DNA of 64,000 bases, taken from contig NZ_JNFB01000045.1 in NCBI RefSeq assembly GCF_000766145.1, positions 62,001-126,000 on the forward strand. Direction: 5' to 3'. The translations under genes and the position numbers were made by a program. Every line of letters begins with the position of its first letter. Position 1 is the stretch's first letter. The notes below the pieces were generated by a model, which was given only the letters and a program-made list of their open reading frames with translations, was not told the DNA's origin and searched no databases. Of the stretch, positions 41,538 through 51,620 are shown one piece after another. This stretch comes from Paenilisteria newyorkensis (lineage in GTDB: Bacteria; Bacillota; Bacilli; Lactobacillales; Listeriaceae).

Positions 41538-43670
41538 TTGGCAAATTTACTTTACAAATTAGGACAGACTTTCGCTAAACACAAATGGAAAACAATCATT
41601 TCCTGGTTTGTTGTTTTAGGAATAATCGTGGCCGTACTAGGCGTCAAAGGTATTAATTTTACAGATGACATCAAAATGAGCGGTCTTAAATCACTAGATA
41701 CATCGAATAAAATCGAGGAAGAATTCAAGCAGGATAGTCAAAAAGGCAGCATCCGCGTCGTCTTTAAAAGCGACCAAGAAAAAGGTATCGTGACACCTGA
41801 ATCGCAAGCTGCAATCACGCAAGTTTTAGCAGAAATTAAGAAAAGTGATGACAAAATAGAAAGCATCGCGAACCCGTACGAAGCAAAAACAATCAGTCCA
41901 GACATGACAACGGCTTTCGCTGATATTAGTTACAACGTCAGCGCGCTCGCGGTCAATGAGAAATCGATTGATAAAGTCAAAGATGCGCTAAAAGGCATGG
42001 ATGACAAGCATCTTCAAACCGAGATGACTGGTAATGTCATGATTACACCAATGGATATCGGCGGTTCATCAGAAGCAATCGGTATCGTGGTGGCGCTAGT
42101 CATCCTGATCATCGCATTTGGTTCGGTAATCGCAGCAGGACTGCCAATTATCACGGCGATTCTAAGCTTGGGAACAAGTGTCGGCATTATTGCGATCATT
42201 TCCAGTTATTTCGAAATGCCAAACGTCACGCTCACGCTGGCGGTCATGATTGGCCTCGCCGTTGCGATAGATTACGCGTTATTTATCCTATTTAAATACC
42301 GCCAAATCATCCGCACCGAGAAAAATCACCTAAAAGCAGTCGGACTCGCGACAGGAACAGCAGGTAGCGCCGTCATTTTTGCCGGAATTACCGTTATTAT
42401 CGCCGTATGTGGTTTATCCCTTGTCGGCATCGAATTCCTGACCGTTATGGGACTCGCATCCGCACTCAGCGTCCTATTCGCCGTGCTTTCCGCGCTAATC
42501 CTAATCCCAGCATTCATCGGCGTTTTCCATAAGAAAATTAAGCCACAAAAAGAAAAAGCCGGCAAAAAAGGCGACAACATTTGGACGAAATTCGTTGTTG
42601 GGAAACCACTTATTGCCTTCCTAATCGCGGTTATCGTTCTCGGCGGACTCAGCATCCCGTTCGGCTCGATGGAACTCGGAATCCCGGATAACGGCTCGAA
42701 ACCGAAAGACTCCACCGAGAAGAAAGCGTACGATATTCTATCCGACAAATTTGGCGAAGGTTTCAACGGACCATTGGTTATTTTAGCGGATACAACAGAA
42801 AAAGGCAGTGCTGCCAATCTAGCCGCAGTCACAAAACACATTTCTGGTATGAAAGACGTGGCCATCGTAACGCCGCCAATGCCGAATGAAAATGGTGACT
42901 ACGCGCTGATTACCGTCATTCCAAAAACAGGACCGACAAGCAGTAAAACAACGCAACTCGTTCATGATTTACGCAGCTACGCAAAAACAGCCGATAGCAA
43001 ATACGGCGTCAACATGGAAGTAACCGGACAAAGCGCAATCAACATCGACATGTCCCAAAAACTCAACGACGCGATTCCAGTTTTTGCAACCGTTATTGTT
43101 GTATTGGCATTCATCCTGCTCACAGTCGTGTTCCGCTCACTACTGATTCCACTGACTGCCGTTCTTGGCTTCGTGCTCTCACTAACAGCGACACTCGGCT
43201 TCACGACGATGGTTATGCAAGACGGCGTATTTAGCGAACTGTTCGGCATCAGCACCACCGGCCCAGTTCTCGCCTTCCTGCCAGTCATCACGATCGGCAT
43301 CCTGTTCGGACTCGCGATGGATTACGAGGTATTCCTCATGTCCCGCGTCCACGAAGAGTACACACTAACAAAAGACAACACGCATTCCATCAAAACTGGC
43401 TTGAAAGAAAGCGGGCCCGTCATCATTGCAGCAGCTCTGATCATGTTCTCCGTCTTCATCAGCTTCGTTTTCGCGCCAGACCCAATGATCAAATCAATCG
43501 GGATTGCGTTAGGTTTCGGCGTATTATTCGATGCATTTATCGTGCGTCTAACAATCATCCCAGCCCTAACAAAACTATTCGGAAAAGGCTCATGGTACAT
43601 GCCGAAATGGTTGGATAAAGTGTTGCCATCGATGGATATTGAAGGGCATCATTTGAAGGATAAGAAGTAA
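41538..43670 (+). CDS. MMPL/RND-type membrane exporter (YdfJ-like)
   Basis: This 710-aa protein has the duplicated MMPL layout. Helix 1 is followed by a large extracellular domain and a bundle of five helices, then the pattern repeats. Signatures include VALVILIIAFGSVIAAGLPI, AVMIGLAVAIDYALFILFKYR (the intramembrane charged D-Y pair) and ITIGILFGLAMDYEVFLMSRVHEEY in the second half. Such proton-driven exporters move lipids, drugs or fatty acids. The start is TTG, ten bases after AAGGAGG. It is controlled by the divergent TetR gene and ends at a strong terminator. Confidence 0.92.
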   Translation: MANLLYKLGQTFAKHKWKTIISWFVVLGIIVAVLGVKGINFTDDIKMSGLKSLDTSNKIEEEFKQDSQKGSIRVVFKSDQEKGIVTPESQAAITQVLAEIKKSDDKIESIANPYEAKTISPDMTTAFADISYNVSALAVNEKSIDKVKDALKGMDDKHLQTEMTGNVMITPMDIGGSSEAIGIVVALVILIIAFGSVIAAGLPIITAILSLGTSVGIIAIISSYFEMPNVTLTLAVMIGLAVAIDYALFILFKYRQIIRTEKNHLKAVGLATGTAGSAVIFAGITVIIAVCGLSLVGIEFLTVMGLASALSVLFAVLSALILIPAFIGVFHKKIKPQKEKAGKKGDNIWTKFVVGKPLIAFLIAVIVLGGLSIPFGSMELGIPDNGSKPKDSTEKKAYDILSDKFGEGFNGPLVILADTTEKGSAANLAAVTKHISGMKDVAIVTPPMPNENGDYALITVIPKTGPTSSKTTQLVHDLRSYAKTADSKYGVNMEVTGQSAINIDMSQKLNDAIPVFATVIVVLAFILLTVVFRSLLIPLTAVLGFVLSLTATLGFTTMVMQDGVFSELFGISTTGPVLAFLPVITIGILFGLAMDYEVFLMSRVHEEYTLTKDNTHSIKTGLKESGPVIIAAALIMFSVFISFVFAPDPMIKSIGIALGFGVLFDAFIVRLTIIPALTKLFGKGSWYMPKWLDKVLPSMDIEGHHLKDKK

Positions 43671-43686
43671 GGATTTTTAACAGCAT

Positions 43687-43730
43687 AAAACCCGCGGACA
43701 TCGTAATCTCATACGTCGTCCGCGGGTTTT
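43687..43730. terminator. Strong bidirectional terminator after the MMPL gene
   Basis: AAAACCCGCGGAC and GTCCGCGGGTTTT form a perfect 13-bp GC-rich stem with an 18-base loop and flanking A and T. Confidence 0.9.
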
Positions 43731-43754
43731 TATGTTACTTAATAAATACGGTCG

Positions 43755-43856
43755 CTATTGAATGTTAATCGTTTTAGAGGATACCGCAGATCCCATGGAA
43801 TTATAACTAACAAGCGTGACTCGATCTGTTGCTTTTGTGATGCCCTGTATATTTTC
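43755..43856 (-). pseudogene. Relic of an Ig-like module downstream of the polysaccharide lyase
   Basis: The minus strand reads ENIQGITKATDRVTLVSYNS and MGSAVSSKTINIQ before a stop. This aligns with the second half of the Ig-like modules in this window (xxITKATDxVxIxAYDSAGxxLxTKTVxV). A stop lies just upstream in frame, and the first half of the module is not recognisable. It begins about 75 bases beyond the lyase stop. It is probably the remnant of a lost sixth module or of a deleted neighbouring gene. Confidence 0.55.
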
Positions 43857-43932
43857 CTAACAGATATGTTGGCACCCCTAAAGGAGACTATAACGAAAGT
43901 CTATAGAAGGATGTGTCAAACATTTTTTTCCC

Positions 43933-46900
43933 CTATGGAATCTTGACATCAACTGATATAATTTCTACGTTGTTTGAGTCAAGACCAATTAGCTTCACCT
44001 TATTTGATGCAGTTAAGCCTATTGATTTGATGTAATATTGAAAAGTACCATCGGGCTGAACATTGACAGTAGTTTTTTGTTCTAGATCATCAACACTAAG
44101 CTTTATCTTTTGTACATCGCCCTCTATAGAGCCTTTAATGTAACCTGTTTTATTAATCTCGCTTGTTAGTATTTTTGGCTTGTTCAAGACCTTCACTGTA
44201 GATTTAGCAAGAACGTTACCCTTGGAATCGTAAGCGGTCGCGATAACAATTTGTGTGGATGCTGAGATGAGATTTTTTGCATAGTATTGGAAATCGGAAC
44301 CTGATGCGGGAACATTAATCCTTGTGCCAGCTACATTATCGACGGTTAGTTCGATTTTAGCAACGTCACCCGAAAATGTGCCTGTAACATGAGAGTCTCC
44401 CAATGTGTAAGTATTTGTTTGGATGTCTCCTGATGGTCCAATAGGAACGGTGACTTCACTTACTGGTATACCAGCTGAATTATAACCAATTAATTGCACC
44501 ACTTGATCTTTATTTGTAATTAGCTTGTACGGATAATATTTAATTGTGTTATTTGTTACGTTGATGCGTTGCTTCGTCTCAGCATCTATTTTTAACTCTA
44601 CTTGAACAAGATCACCAGTGTACACGCCGGTTACGTAGCTATCTTGACCTAGCATAAATTTAGACGGTTCAATGCTACCGGTTGCCCCTATGTCTACTCT
44701 CTTTCTATCTAATTCTTGACCTAATGAATCGTAACCAACTACAAAAACTTTGTCGTCTAACTTTGTAACTAGGTCTTTTGCATAGTATTTGAGGTTTGGT
44801 GGTGTTACACTTATTTTTCCTTTTTCAACGTCATTTATTATAATGCTGATTTTCGTAATATCACCAGAGAATATACCTTGTATATAGTTTTCTAAGTCTA
44901 TTGTGTATGGGACTGTTGTCAGAGCGCCTTTTGTTGAGATTATATCAACCTTGACTCGATGCAACTCTTCGCCAGCCGAATCATAGCTGATAACATATAC
45001 TTCTTTGGTTGCGTTATTTATGCCTCTGATAAAATAGCTGTACGTTGGAGATGTTGGAGTGATTTTTTGTTGCAAAGTACCGTCAATTTCTAAAGCTATT
45101 TTAGCAACCGGTCCAGTATATGTTCCAGTTACACGGTTGCTGCCATCAATTATTTTGTATTCATCTGCTTTCAATGTGGAAGGCTCTTTTTCAAAAACGA
45201 ATTGGAATGATTCGCCTGACTTACCTGATGTATTTACGACTATATCCCAATTATCCCCTGCTGATGTAACGGTACCTTTTTCGGATTTTAAACTAATTGC
45301 GGTATAAGATTCTTTAGGTACCGAGAAGTGTATGGAATCAGCTTCCATGGAAGGGTCTGATAGTGTGATTGTTTTTGTTTGTTTATCTTCTGTGGTGGTA
45401 TAGCGAATCATGATAGAACCAGGTGTATAGGCTTTGCTATTAAAATTGTGATTAGTCACAGTTCCATACCCAACTTCATCAGGAGCGCGATAGTTCATGA
45501 TTGCTAAGTCTTGTTCTTTGTCAAGTACGCCTTGAACGCTACCTGTATTCGTAGTTAAGACGCCAGAATTAGTAGCCATTTTTTCTGTCTCTTCCTCAGA
45601 GCTGCCAGGTAAAATCATGTACATGTAGGAAGCGTTTGAAGGGTTTGCTCCGTGAGGGATAGTTAAGCCAGCATATGTTGCACTAACAATTTTTCTATTG
45701 TTGCTTGAGTCAAGTTCATCCCAATCTCCAGTTTGCTTTTGTTTATACGCGCTGATGCTTGATAGTTGCGGGAAGATATACCCGATATTTTGACTCGGTT
45801 TTGCGCCAGTCAGATATGCCCAGCTAGCATTTGCAATCTGTTTTGTTGCGTTCTGAGCTAAGGGTATTTCTTGTCCATTAACGCTAAGTGTGCTAGAAGA
45901 ATCCGTTAGTTGGCGATTTTCAACTATTGTTTGGGTGTTTAGGCCTTCGTGTGAGTTTATATCTGTACCCATAGCTACAATTCTATCATCCAAGAAGAAC
46001 CAAGATTTTTTGGCGGAAAGTGAGCTTCCGGTTACATTGGCCATGCTATAATCCATTGTAGCAGAACCATTTAGACCGTCTGAGATACCACCAGACCAAG
46101 ATTCGGTATTACCAAATAGTTTTTGATTATCAGCGGGTGCTTCAAGAGAAGGGAGTTTCATATCTGATGTTGTACCAGGTAGCATTGCCATCCCAACTGT
46201 TGGATAGTAGTCGCCACGAAGAGCGTTATCCCCGTTGTAAAGAGAAAGTGCACCAGTACCAGTATAAAAGCCAGTTTTATTATGTGAACCAATAAATTCA
46301 AAAGCGGATATATTCTTAGAGAACATGCTGATCCCAGCTACATAGTCTTTATTACGATTAATCATTCGACGTGCGGTTGACATCAGTATATTTTTTTTAC
46401 TTTCGCTGTATGTATCAGAAACAGCATCATTTGTTAGCAGTGTTTTAAATGTTTGTGCTTGTGAGAGGCTCATATTTTTATAAAAATCGGGTCCAAAGGA
46501 GGATTCGTAGATGGATGATTTTACAATATTACTATACGTATTTTTGAGAGAATCCTTTTTTTGACTGATTAGATACATATTGTAAAGCATTTTGTTTGCA
46601 ACATCTTCGTTGGAGCCGTCTTTGTTTGAGGTTATTTTGCGCCCGCGAGTCATATCCAAAACTTCATTTTTATATAGCGTGGGTAGATAACTTTTATCTA
46701 GGTATAGGTAAATATTATTTTGAAAAACTTGAAAATTATTGGCGGAATCAGAATTGTTAAGAAGGGTTGTTCCATTGAATAATTGAAGTAGGCTAGCACT
46801 CGTTTCTAGTATATCGGTGCCATAACCACCAGTGTTATAGGGTGTATGCTTGTGCTGGATGAAGGAACCGTCTGCATAGAAGCCGTCGCTGGGCGTTGTG

Positions 46901-47748
46901 CCAGGAGCAATAGTTCTGTAGCCTCGCTCCATGATTTTAGCGCCTAGATTGATTTTATGTTGATCTAAACCAATTACGCCTCGCAGGACAATAATCATGC
47001 CTTTATTAATTCGATTTGCGCCCGATCCGATTGTTGAATCAGTTTCACTTTGTGGTTCGAAGTGGTCGAAAGCGTTTAAATAGCATTGGATCAGGTCTAT
47101 AGAATCCTTTTCTTTTCCTGCTAACTCGGTTAGTTCCTTTTGCATTAGAATAACAGTATTTATAAGTTGCTTGGGTATAAATATATTCCAATCGTTTACA
47201 TCATTTTTGGGAGTTGTAACATCTTCATTACTTGTATCAGTTTCATCACCCACATCAGTCATATTACCTGTATCGGCGGCTTGTGTATTTTCGTTGTACA
47301 TATCCACATAAATAACTTCGAGTGAATCAAGAATTTGTTGTTTTAGAACAGCATCTTGATAATAAATGGAGCCTGGTGTATTGTATTGAATAGCCATTAG
47401 TTTTACGTTCATGACAGTTGTAACAATTGATTTGGAATTTTCTGGCCAATTTTTCAAACCATTAAAAATATAACGTTTTTTAGAATCAGTAGGTATTCCT
47501 TTAATATTTTTTGATATGTCTTTTAGAATAATGTTTAAATCAGCATCCCGATTTTTTAGTACATTCATCAAAGTAGCATCGCTCTCATCGACTTTGGTAC
47601 CTAGTAAAAGTGTACGCCAGTTGTTTAGAGCTCTGTTTTGTTCAGCTACCGTTATGTTTTTTGGTATGTCTGCTGCCAATGCTGTAGTGGTACTAATAAA
47701 TAGTAAAGCTGTAGCTAGCAAGATTGCTATAAAATATTTTCTTATCAT
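43933..47748 (-). CDS. Secreted polysaccharide lyase family 8 (hyaluronate/chondroitin/xanthan lyase type) with five Ig-like modules
   Basis: This 1271-aa protein has a signal peptide (to about TALAADI) and an alpha/alpha-toroid domain to ~370, interrupted by an acidic Thr/Asp-rich insert (TGNMTDVGDETDTSNED). Beta-sandwich domains follow to ~860. The catalytic region DGSFIQHKHTPYNTGGYG supplies H299 and Y309. PL8 enzymes cleave uronic-acid polysaccharides by elimination. H and Y are ten apart here, against nine in streptococcal hyaluronate lyase. Five ~83-residue Ig-like modules end the protein, each with YVTGxYTGDxxKI and KYYAK blocks. No wall anchor is visible. AAAGGGAG precedes the ATG. 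The substrate is uncertain. Confidence 0.86.
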   Translation of the reverse strand: MIRKYFIAILLATALLFISTTTALAADIPKNITVAEQNRALNNWRTLLLGTKVDESDATLMNVLKNRDADLNIILKDISKNIKGIPTDSKKRYIFNGLKNWPENSKSIVTTVMNVKLMAIQYNTPGSIYYQDAVLKQQILDSLEVIYVDMYNENTQAADTGNMTDVGDETDTSNEDVTTPKNDVNDWNIFIPKQLINTVILMQKELTELAGKEKDSIDLIQCYLNAFDHFEPQSETDSTIGSGANRINKGMIIVLRGVIGLDQHKINLGAKIMERGYRTIAPGTTPSDGFYADGSFIQHKHTPYNTGGYGTDILETSASLLQLFNGTTLLNNSDSANNFQVFQNNIYLYLDKSYLPTLYKNEVLDMTRGRKITSNKDGSNEDVANKMLYNMYLISQKKDSLKNTYSNIVKSSIYESSFGPDFYKNMSLSQAQTFKTLLTNDAVSDTYSESKKNILMSTARRMINRNKDYVAGISMFSKNISAFEFIGSHNKTGFYTGTGALSLYNGDNALRGDYYPTVGMAMLPGTTSDMKLPSLEAPADNQKLFGNTESWSGGISDGLNGSATMDYSMANVTGSSLSAKKSWFFLDDRIVAMGTDINSHEGLNTQTIVENRQLTDSSSTLSVNGQEIPLAQNATKQIANASWAYLTGAKPSQNIGYIFPQLSSISAYKQKQTGDWDELDSSNNRKIVSATYAGLTIPHGANPSNASYMYMILPGSSEEETEKMATNSGVLTTNTGSVQGVLDKEQDLAIMNYRAPDEVGYGTVTNHNFNSKAYTPGSIMIRYTTTEDKQTKTITLSDPSMEADSIHFSVPKESYTAISLKSEKGTVTSAGDNWDIVVNTSGKSGESFQFVFEKEPSTLKADEYKIIDGSNRVTGTYTGPVAKIALEIDGTLQQKITPTSPTYSYFIRGINNATKEVYVISYDSAGEELHRVKVDIISTKGALTTVPYTIDLENYIQGIFSGDITKISIIINDVEKGKISVTPPNLKYYAKDLVTKLDDKVFVVGYDSLGQELDRKRVDIGATGSIEPSKFMLGQDSYVTGVYTGDLVQVELKIDAETKQRINVTNNTIKYYPYKLITNKDQVVQLIGYNSAGIPVSEVTVPIGPSGDIQTNTYTLGDSHVTGTFSGDVAKIELTVDNVAGTRINVPASGSDFQYYAKNLISASTQIVIATAYDSKGNVLAKSTVKVLNKPKILTSEINKTGYIKGSIEGDVQKIKLSVDDLEQKTTVNVQPDGTFQYYIKSIGLTASNKVKLIGLDSNNVEIISVDVKIP

Positions 47749-47864
47749 AATTGTATGCTCCCTTTTTAATTATTGTATTACAAATGAAAATTCTGATATT
47801 AAAGAATAAATAGTCTTTTTGTGATAGGCGCATAACTCATTCTTCAGTGAATGAGTTATTTATT

Positions 47865-48686
47865 TTATTTTTTAGCTATAGCTAAATAGGTACTCAAATA
47901 AACGTTTCCACCAACTTCTAGAAATAGTTCGTCGTCTAGAGGGCATTCATGAACAACTGTATCGATTATATGGTTGATTAGATTAGTATGATTTTTTATA
48001 AGGGGGCTATGTGTATCAGCAGTAGGCATGACAATAAGATGTGAATCATAGTTGTACTCCTTACATAAATATTTATTTAGTTCAATCAACTGTCGAAAAC
48101 CGTAATCCCTAATTCCTGTGTAATAATAGAATTTTTTATTTTCTATCGCCACACTATAATCTGAAAGTAATTTAGGAAAATCTCTTACCTTTTCTTCAAA
48201 CCCTATATTGTTGTTAAAAAATAATTTTTGGCCACTTTTTCCATAAGCGGGTGTTGATATTCTTAGGTCAGGAACCATTCCGAAAACTTTTGTGACATAG
48301 GGGTTTATTAGTCCGTATAGAGTGGACCCTACGCCACCTTTAGAACTTCCAATTAAAATGACTTCTTTGTAATTATGTTTGCAAATAAATTTCGATAACT
48401 TGTTATTGAATTCTTGAATGATTAAATTTCCGTTATCAAACATATACCATCCATATAGATGGGAGTAATAGTCCTCAATAAAGAAAAAATCTGGTTCACT
48501 CAATTGTTCAGAAAGTTTGTAAAAATGATAACGGGTGTGTGTGGCTTTTACGGATTCTGAGCTTATAATTCCAGCAACAATTTTATCTGCATAGTCTTCA
48601 TTAACACTGGTGAAGGCCCCCTGAAACACAACGATAAGTGTATCTGATCCTTTTTTTATATGTTTTCCCTCAAAACGAATATTCAT
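47865..48686 (-). CDS. Asp2/XcbB-like alpha/beta-hydrolase, probably linked to surface polysaccharide
   Basis: This 273-aa protein has an alpha/beta-hydrolase core: DTLIVVFQGAFTS strand, KEVILIGSSKGGVGSTLYGL nucleophile elbow with serine in GSSKGG, and a late histidine in MPTADTHSPL. The GSSKGG elbow is typical of Asp2 proteins of accessory Sec systems and of capsule-associated XcbB/CpsF proteins. No signal peptide is seen. GGAGGTGA precedes the ATG. It lies 117 bases upstream of the lyase gene on the same strand, so a shared role in glycan modification is plausible. Exact function is open. Confidence 0.65.
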   Translation of the reverse strand: MNIRFEGKHIKKGSDTLIVVFQGAFTSVNEDYADKIVAGIISSESVKATHTRYHFYKLSEQLSEPDFFFIEDYYSHLYGWYMFDNGNLIIQEFNNKLSKFICKHNYKEVILIGSSKGGVGSTLYGLINPYVTKVFGMVPDLRISTPAYGKSGQKLFFNNNIGFEEKVRDFPKLLSDYSVAIENKKFYYYTGIRDYGFRQLIELNKYLCKEYNYDSHLIVMPTADTHSPLIKNHTNLINHIIDTVVHECPLDDELFLEVGGNVYLSTYLAIAKK

Positions 48687-49158
48687 TGTCGGTCACCTCC
48701 ATTCAGATAAGATAATGATTCATGTCTATTTTATCACAGTATGTGTTTGTAGATTGTCTAGAATCCAATTTTAAAACGCTACATTCTAGATAAATTCTAT
48801 ATAAATAATAGTTTAAATGCAATATTATTCTTGCTTGATTTAATCATGAAATTACAAAATACACAACATTGTCACACAACGCTCTGGAAAAGTATACTTA
48901 TTCGCAATTTCGGTGCAAAAAATACGGTTTAGTAGGGTATATGTTTTTTGTGCAACAAAACAAACATTGTTACATTTTCGCTTCATAGTAACATTCAAAA
49001 CCCGATTTATGGTATGATTAGAGTATTCTTATCTTCGCGTAAAAACGAGGATGGGATCTTAAAGGGATGCTTGGGAATTTACATTTACAAGGCTAATTAC
49101 ATAACAATAGACACCTAATTTCGATGCTAATCTAAGAAAGCAAGGGGGCTTTTCGCTG
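48687..49158. other. Intergenic region upstream of gdpP
   Basis: About 470 AT-rich bases lie between the divergent hydrolase and gdpP. I see an extended -10 (TGGTATGAT, 49010-49018) for gdpP, leaving about 130 bases of leader with a possible small hairpin. In Listeria monocytogenes agrA ends here; no agr remnant is recognisable. Confidence 0.6.
49010..49018 (+). promoter_or_regulatory. Probable extended -10 of the gdpP-rplI-dnaB operon
   Basis: TGGTATGAT has the TGn extension. The -35 region (about ACATTC) is weak, which an extended -10 can compensate. Confidence 0.5.
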
Positions 49159-51135
49159 ATGTCAGGCTTTTTTCAGAAGAGAATGCTAAAATATCCATTG
49201 TATGGGCTAATAGCAGTCGTACTTGTCCTGACGGTTGTCACTTTTTATTATAAGTGGTGGTTGGCAGTACTCTTATTTGTTGCTGTTACATCGCTCATTA
49301 TAACGCTGTTTTTCATGGAGAATCGGTTGAATAAAGAGGTTCAGGAGTATATTTCGAACTTGTCGTATCGGATTAAGCGCAGTGAGGGTGAGGCGCTGGT
49401 TGAGATGCCGATGGGGATTTTACTATATGATGAGAATTATAATGTGGAATGGTTTAACCCGTTTATGGCGAAATATTTTGGGCAGGATGATGACATTTTA
49501 GGGTCGTCGCTCGCGGATGTTGGGCCGGAGTTTTTGACGGTGATTCGTGGGGAAGAGGACCAGGGGATTCAGTCGATTGCTTGGCGGGAGCACCGTTTTG
49601 ATACGATTGTGAAACGGAAGGAACGCATTATTTATTTGTATGACCGGACGGAATACTATGATTTGAATACGCGCTATCAGGCGGATAAATCGGTTTTTGC
49701 GATCATTTTTCTGGATAATTATGATGAGTGGACGCAGGGGATGGATGACCGTAGACGTAGCGCGCTGAACAATCTGGTGACGTCGATGCTGACGAACTGG
49801 GCGAAGGAACACCGGATTTATTTGAAACGGATTTCGTCGGATCGCTTTATTGCCTTTTTGACGGAGGCGCAGTTGGCACGGCTTGAGGAGGAGAAATTCC
49901 AGATTCTTGACCGGATTCGGGAGCGGACGTCGAAGCAGAATATTCCTCTGACGCTCAGTGTTGGGATTGGTTACAAGGAGAATGACTTGATTGATTTGGC
50001 GGATCTGGCGCAGTCGGGGCTTGATTTGGCGCTCGGTCGTGGCGGGGATCAGGTCGTGATTAAGCAGCCGGAGGGCCAAGTTCGTTTTTATGGCGGCAAG
50101 ACGAATCCGATGGAAAAAAGGACGCGGGTTCGGGCGCGGGTTATCTCGCAGGCGTTGCAGGAAATCATTACGCAGAGCGATCAAGTTTTCGTGATGGGGC
50201 ATCGTTATCCGGATATGGATGTGGTCGGTTCGAGTCTAGGCGTGATGAAAATCGCGGAAATGAACGAGCGGCAGGGTTATGTCGTGGTGGAGCCGGGCAA
50301 AATGAGTCCGGATGTGCAGCGTTTGATGCGCGAAATCGAGAAGTATCCGGACGTGATTCGCAACATTATCACGCCACAGGCTGCGCTTGATATGATTACA
50401 GACAAGAGTTTGCTGGTCGTCGTCGATACGCATAAACCTTCGATGGTTATCAATCGCGAATTGTTGGAGACCGCAGCACATGTCGTGGTTGTCGATCACC
50501 ATCGCCGTTCCGAAGAATTCGTTGAGAACCCTGTGCTCGTCTACATTGAGCCATACGCTTCCTCGACGGCAGAGCTTGTGACTGAGCTGTTCGAATATCA
50601 ACCAGCCACTGAAAAAGTTGGCAAAATTGAAGCAACGGCACTCCTTTCGGGAATTGTTGTGGATACGAAAAACTTCACGCTTCGCACTGGTTCACGTACG
50701 TTTGACGCGGCGAGTTATTTACGATCGCTTGGTGCAGATACCGTTCTTGTGCAGCAATTTTTGAAAGAGGATATTGAGACGTTTAGGCAGCGGAGTCGCT
50801 TGGTCGAGTCATTGGAAGTGTACCATGATGGCATGGCGATTGCGACGGGACACGAAGATGAAGTTTTCGATACGGTCATTGCGGCTCAGGCGGCAGACAC
50901 GATGCTTTCGATGGAGAGCGTTCAGGCCTCATTCGTCATTACGCTACGCCCGGATAAGATGATCGGGATTAGCGCGCGCTCACTCGGCGAAATCAATGTC
51001 CAAGTGATCATGGAAAAACTGGGCGGCGGCGGACATTTATCCAATGCGGCCACTCAGATAAAAAATAGTACAATTTCAGAAGCTAAAAAACAACTTTTAC
51101 AAGCCATCGATGCTTATTGGAAGGGAGAAAACTAA
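49159..51135 (+). CDS. gdpP: Cyclic-di-AMP phosphodiesterase GdpP
   Basis: This 658-aa membrane protein has two N-terminal helices (~11-55), a PAS-like domain (~85-150) and a degenerate GGDEF domain (~170-300). The DHH/DHHA1 phosphodiesterase follows: [15 protein letters not shown] (D352, D354), [11 protein letters not shown] (DHH 446-448) and [12 protein letters not shown] near 621. It hydrolyses c-di-AMP to pApA and so tunes osmolyte balance, wall stress and beta-lactam tolerance. All metal ligands seen are intact. It is followed directly by rplI and dnaB, the standard Firmicutes order. Confidence 0.96.
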   Translation: MSGFFQKRMLKYPLYGLIAVVLVLTVVTFYYKWWLAVLLFVAVTSLIITLFFMENRLNKEVQEYISNLSYRIKRSEGEALVEMPMGILLYDENYNVEWFNPFMAKYFGQDDDILGSSLADVGPEFLTVIRGEEDQGIQSIAWREHRFDTIVKRKERIIYLYDRTEYYDLNTRYQADKSVFAIIFLDNYDEWTQGMDDRRRSALNNLVTSMLTNWAKEHRIYLKRISSDRFIAFLTEAQLARLEEEKFQILDRIRERTSKQNIPLTLSVGIGYKENDLIDLADLAQSGLDLALGRGGDQVVIKQPEGQVRFYGGKTNPMEKRTRVRARVISQALQEIITQSDQVFVMGHRYPDMDVVGSSLGVMKIAEMNERQGYVVVEPGKMSPDVQRLMREIEKYPDVIRNIITPQAALDMITDKSLLVVVDTHKPSMVINRELLETAAHVVVVDHHRRSEEFVENPVLVYIEPYASSTAELVTELFEYQPATEKVGKIEATALLSGIVVDTKNFTLRTGSRTFDAASYLRSLGADTVLVQQFLKEDIETFRQRSRLVESLEVYHDGMAIATGHEDEVFDTVIAAQAADTMLSMESVQASFVITLRPDKMIGISARSLGEINVQVIMEKLGGGGHLSNAATQIKNSTISEAKKQLLQAIDAYWKGEN

Positions 51136-51136
51136 G

Positions 51137-51583
51137 ATGAAAGTTATATTTTTAAAAGACGTAAAAGGCACAGCTAAAAAAGGCGAAATCAAAGAGGTAG
51201 CAGAGGGCTACGCACAAAACTTCCTCATTAAAAAAGGCCTAGCAACAGCAGCGACGAGTAGCAGTATCAGCGCGCTTGAAGGTCAAAAAAAGAAAACAGA
51301 AAAAGAAGCGGCACAAGAACTCGCAGACGCAAAAGCCTTGAAAGAAACCGTTGAAAAACTAACAATTGAACTAAAAACAAAATCAGGCGAAGGCGGCCGA
51401 CTTTTCGGATCCATCACGTCGAAACAAATCGCCCAAGCCTTAGAGAAGGACCATAAAATCAAAGTCGACAAACGCAAAATCGACCTCCCAGAAGCCATCC
51501 GCGCACTAGGACACACAAAAGTCCCAGTAAAACTACACCACGAAGTCATCGCAACACTGGATGTTCACGTTTCCGAAGAATAA
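51137..51583 (+). CDS. rplI: Ribosomal protein bL9
   Basis: This 148-aa protein has the bL9 N-domain ([36 protein letters not shown]), the long connecting helix ([28 protein letters not shown]) and the C-domain with [16 protein letters not shown]. It binds the base of the L1 stalk of the 50S subunit. AAGGGAG precedes ATG 51137. It is separated from gdpP by one base, so it is co-translated with it. Structured element F lies between it and dnaB. Confidence 0.97.
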   Translation: MKVIFLKDVKGTAKKGEIKEVAEGYAQNFLIKKGLATAATSSSISALEGQKKKTEKEAAQELADAKALKETVEKLTIELKTKSGEGGRLFGSITSKQIAQALEKDHKIKVDKRKIDLPEAIRALGHTKVPVKLHHEVIATLDVHVSEE

Positions 51584-51620
51584 AGCCGAACTAATCCTCA
51601 TGATTGAGAGTCCAAACGAG

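Noticed and set aside
47827..47865. Hairpin ATAACTCATTC/GAATGAGTTAT as terminator of the Asp2-like gene
   Set aside because: The T-rich side faces the plus strand, where no gene ends. On the minus strand no T-run follows, so its role is unclear.
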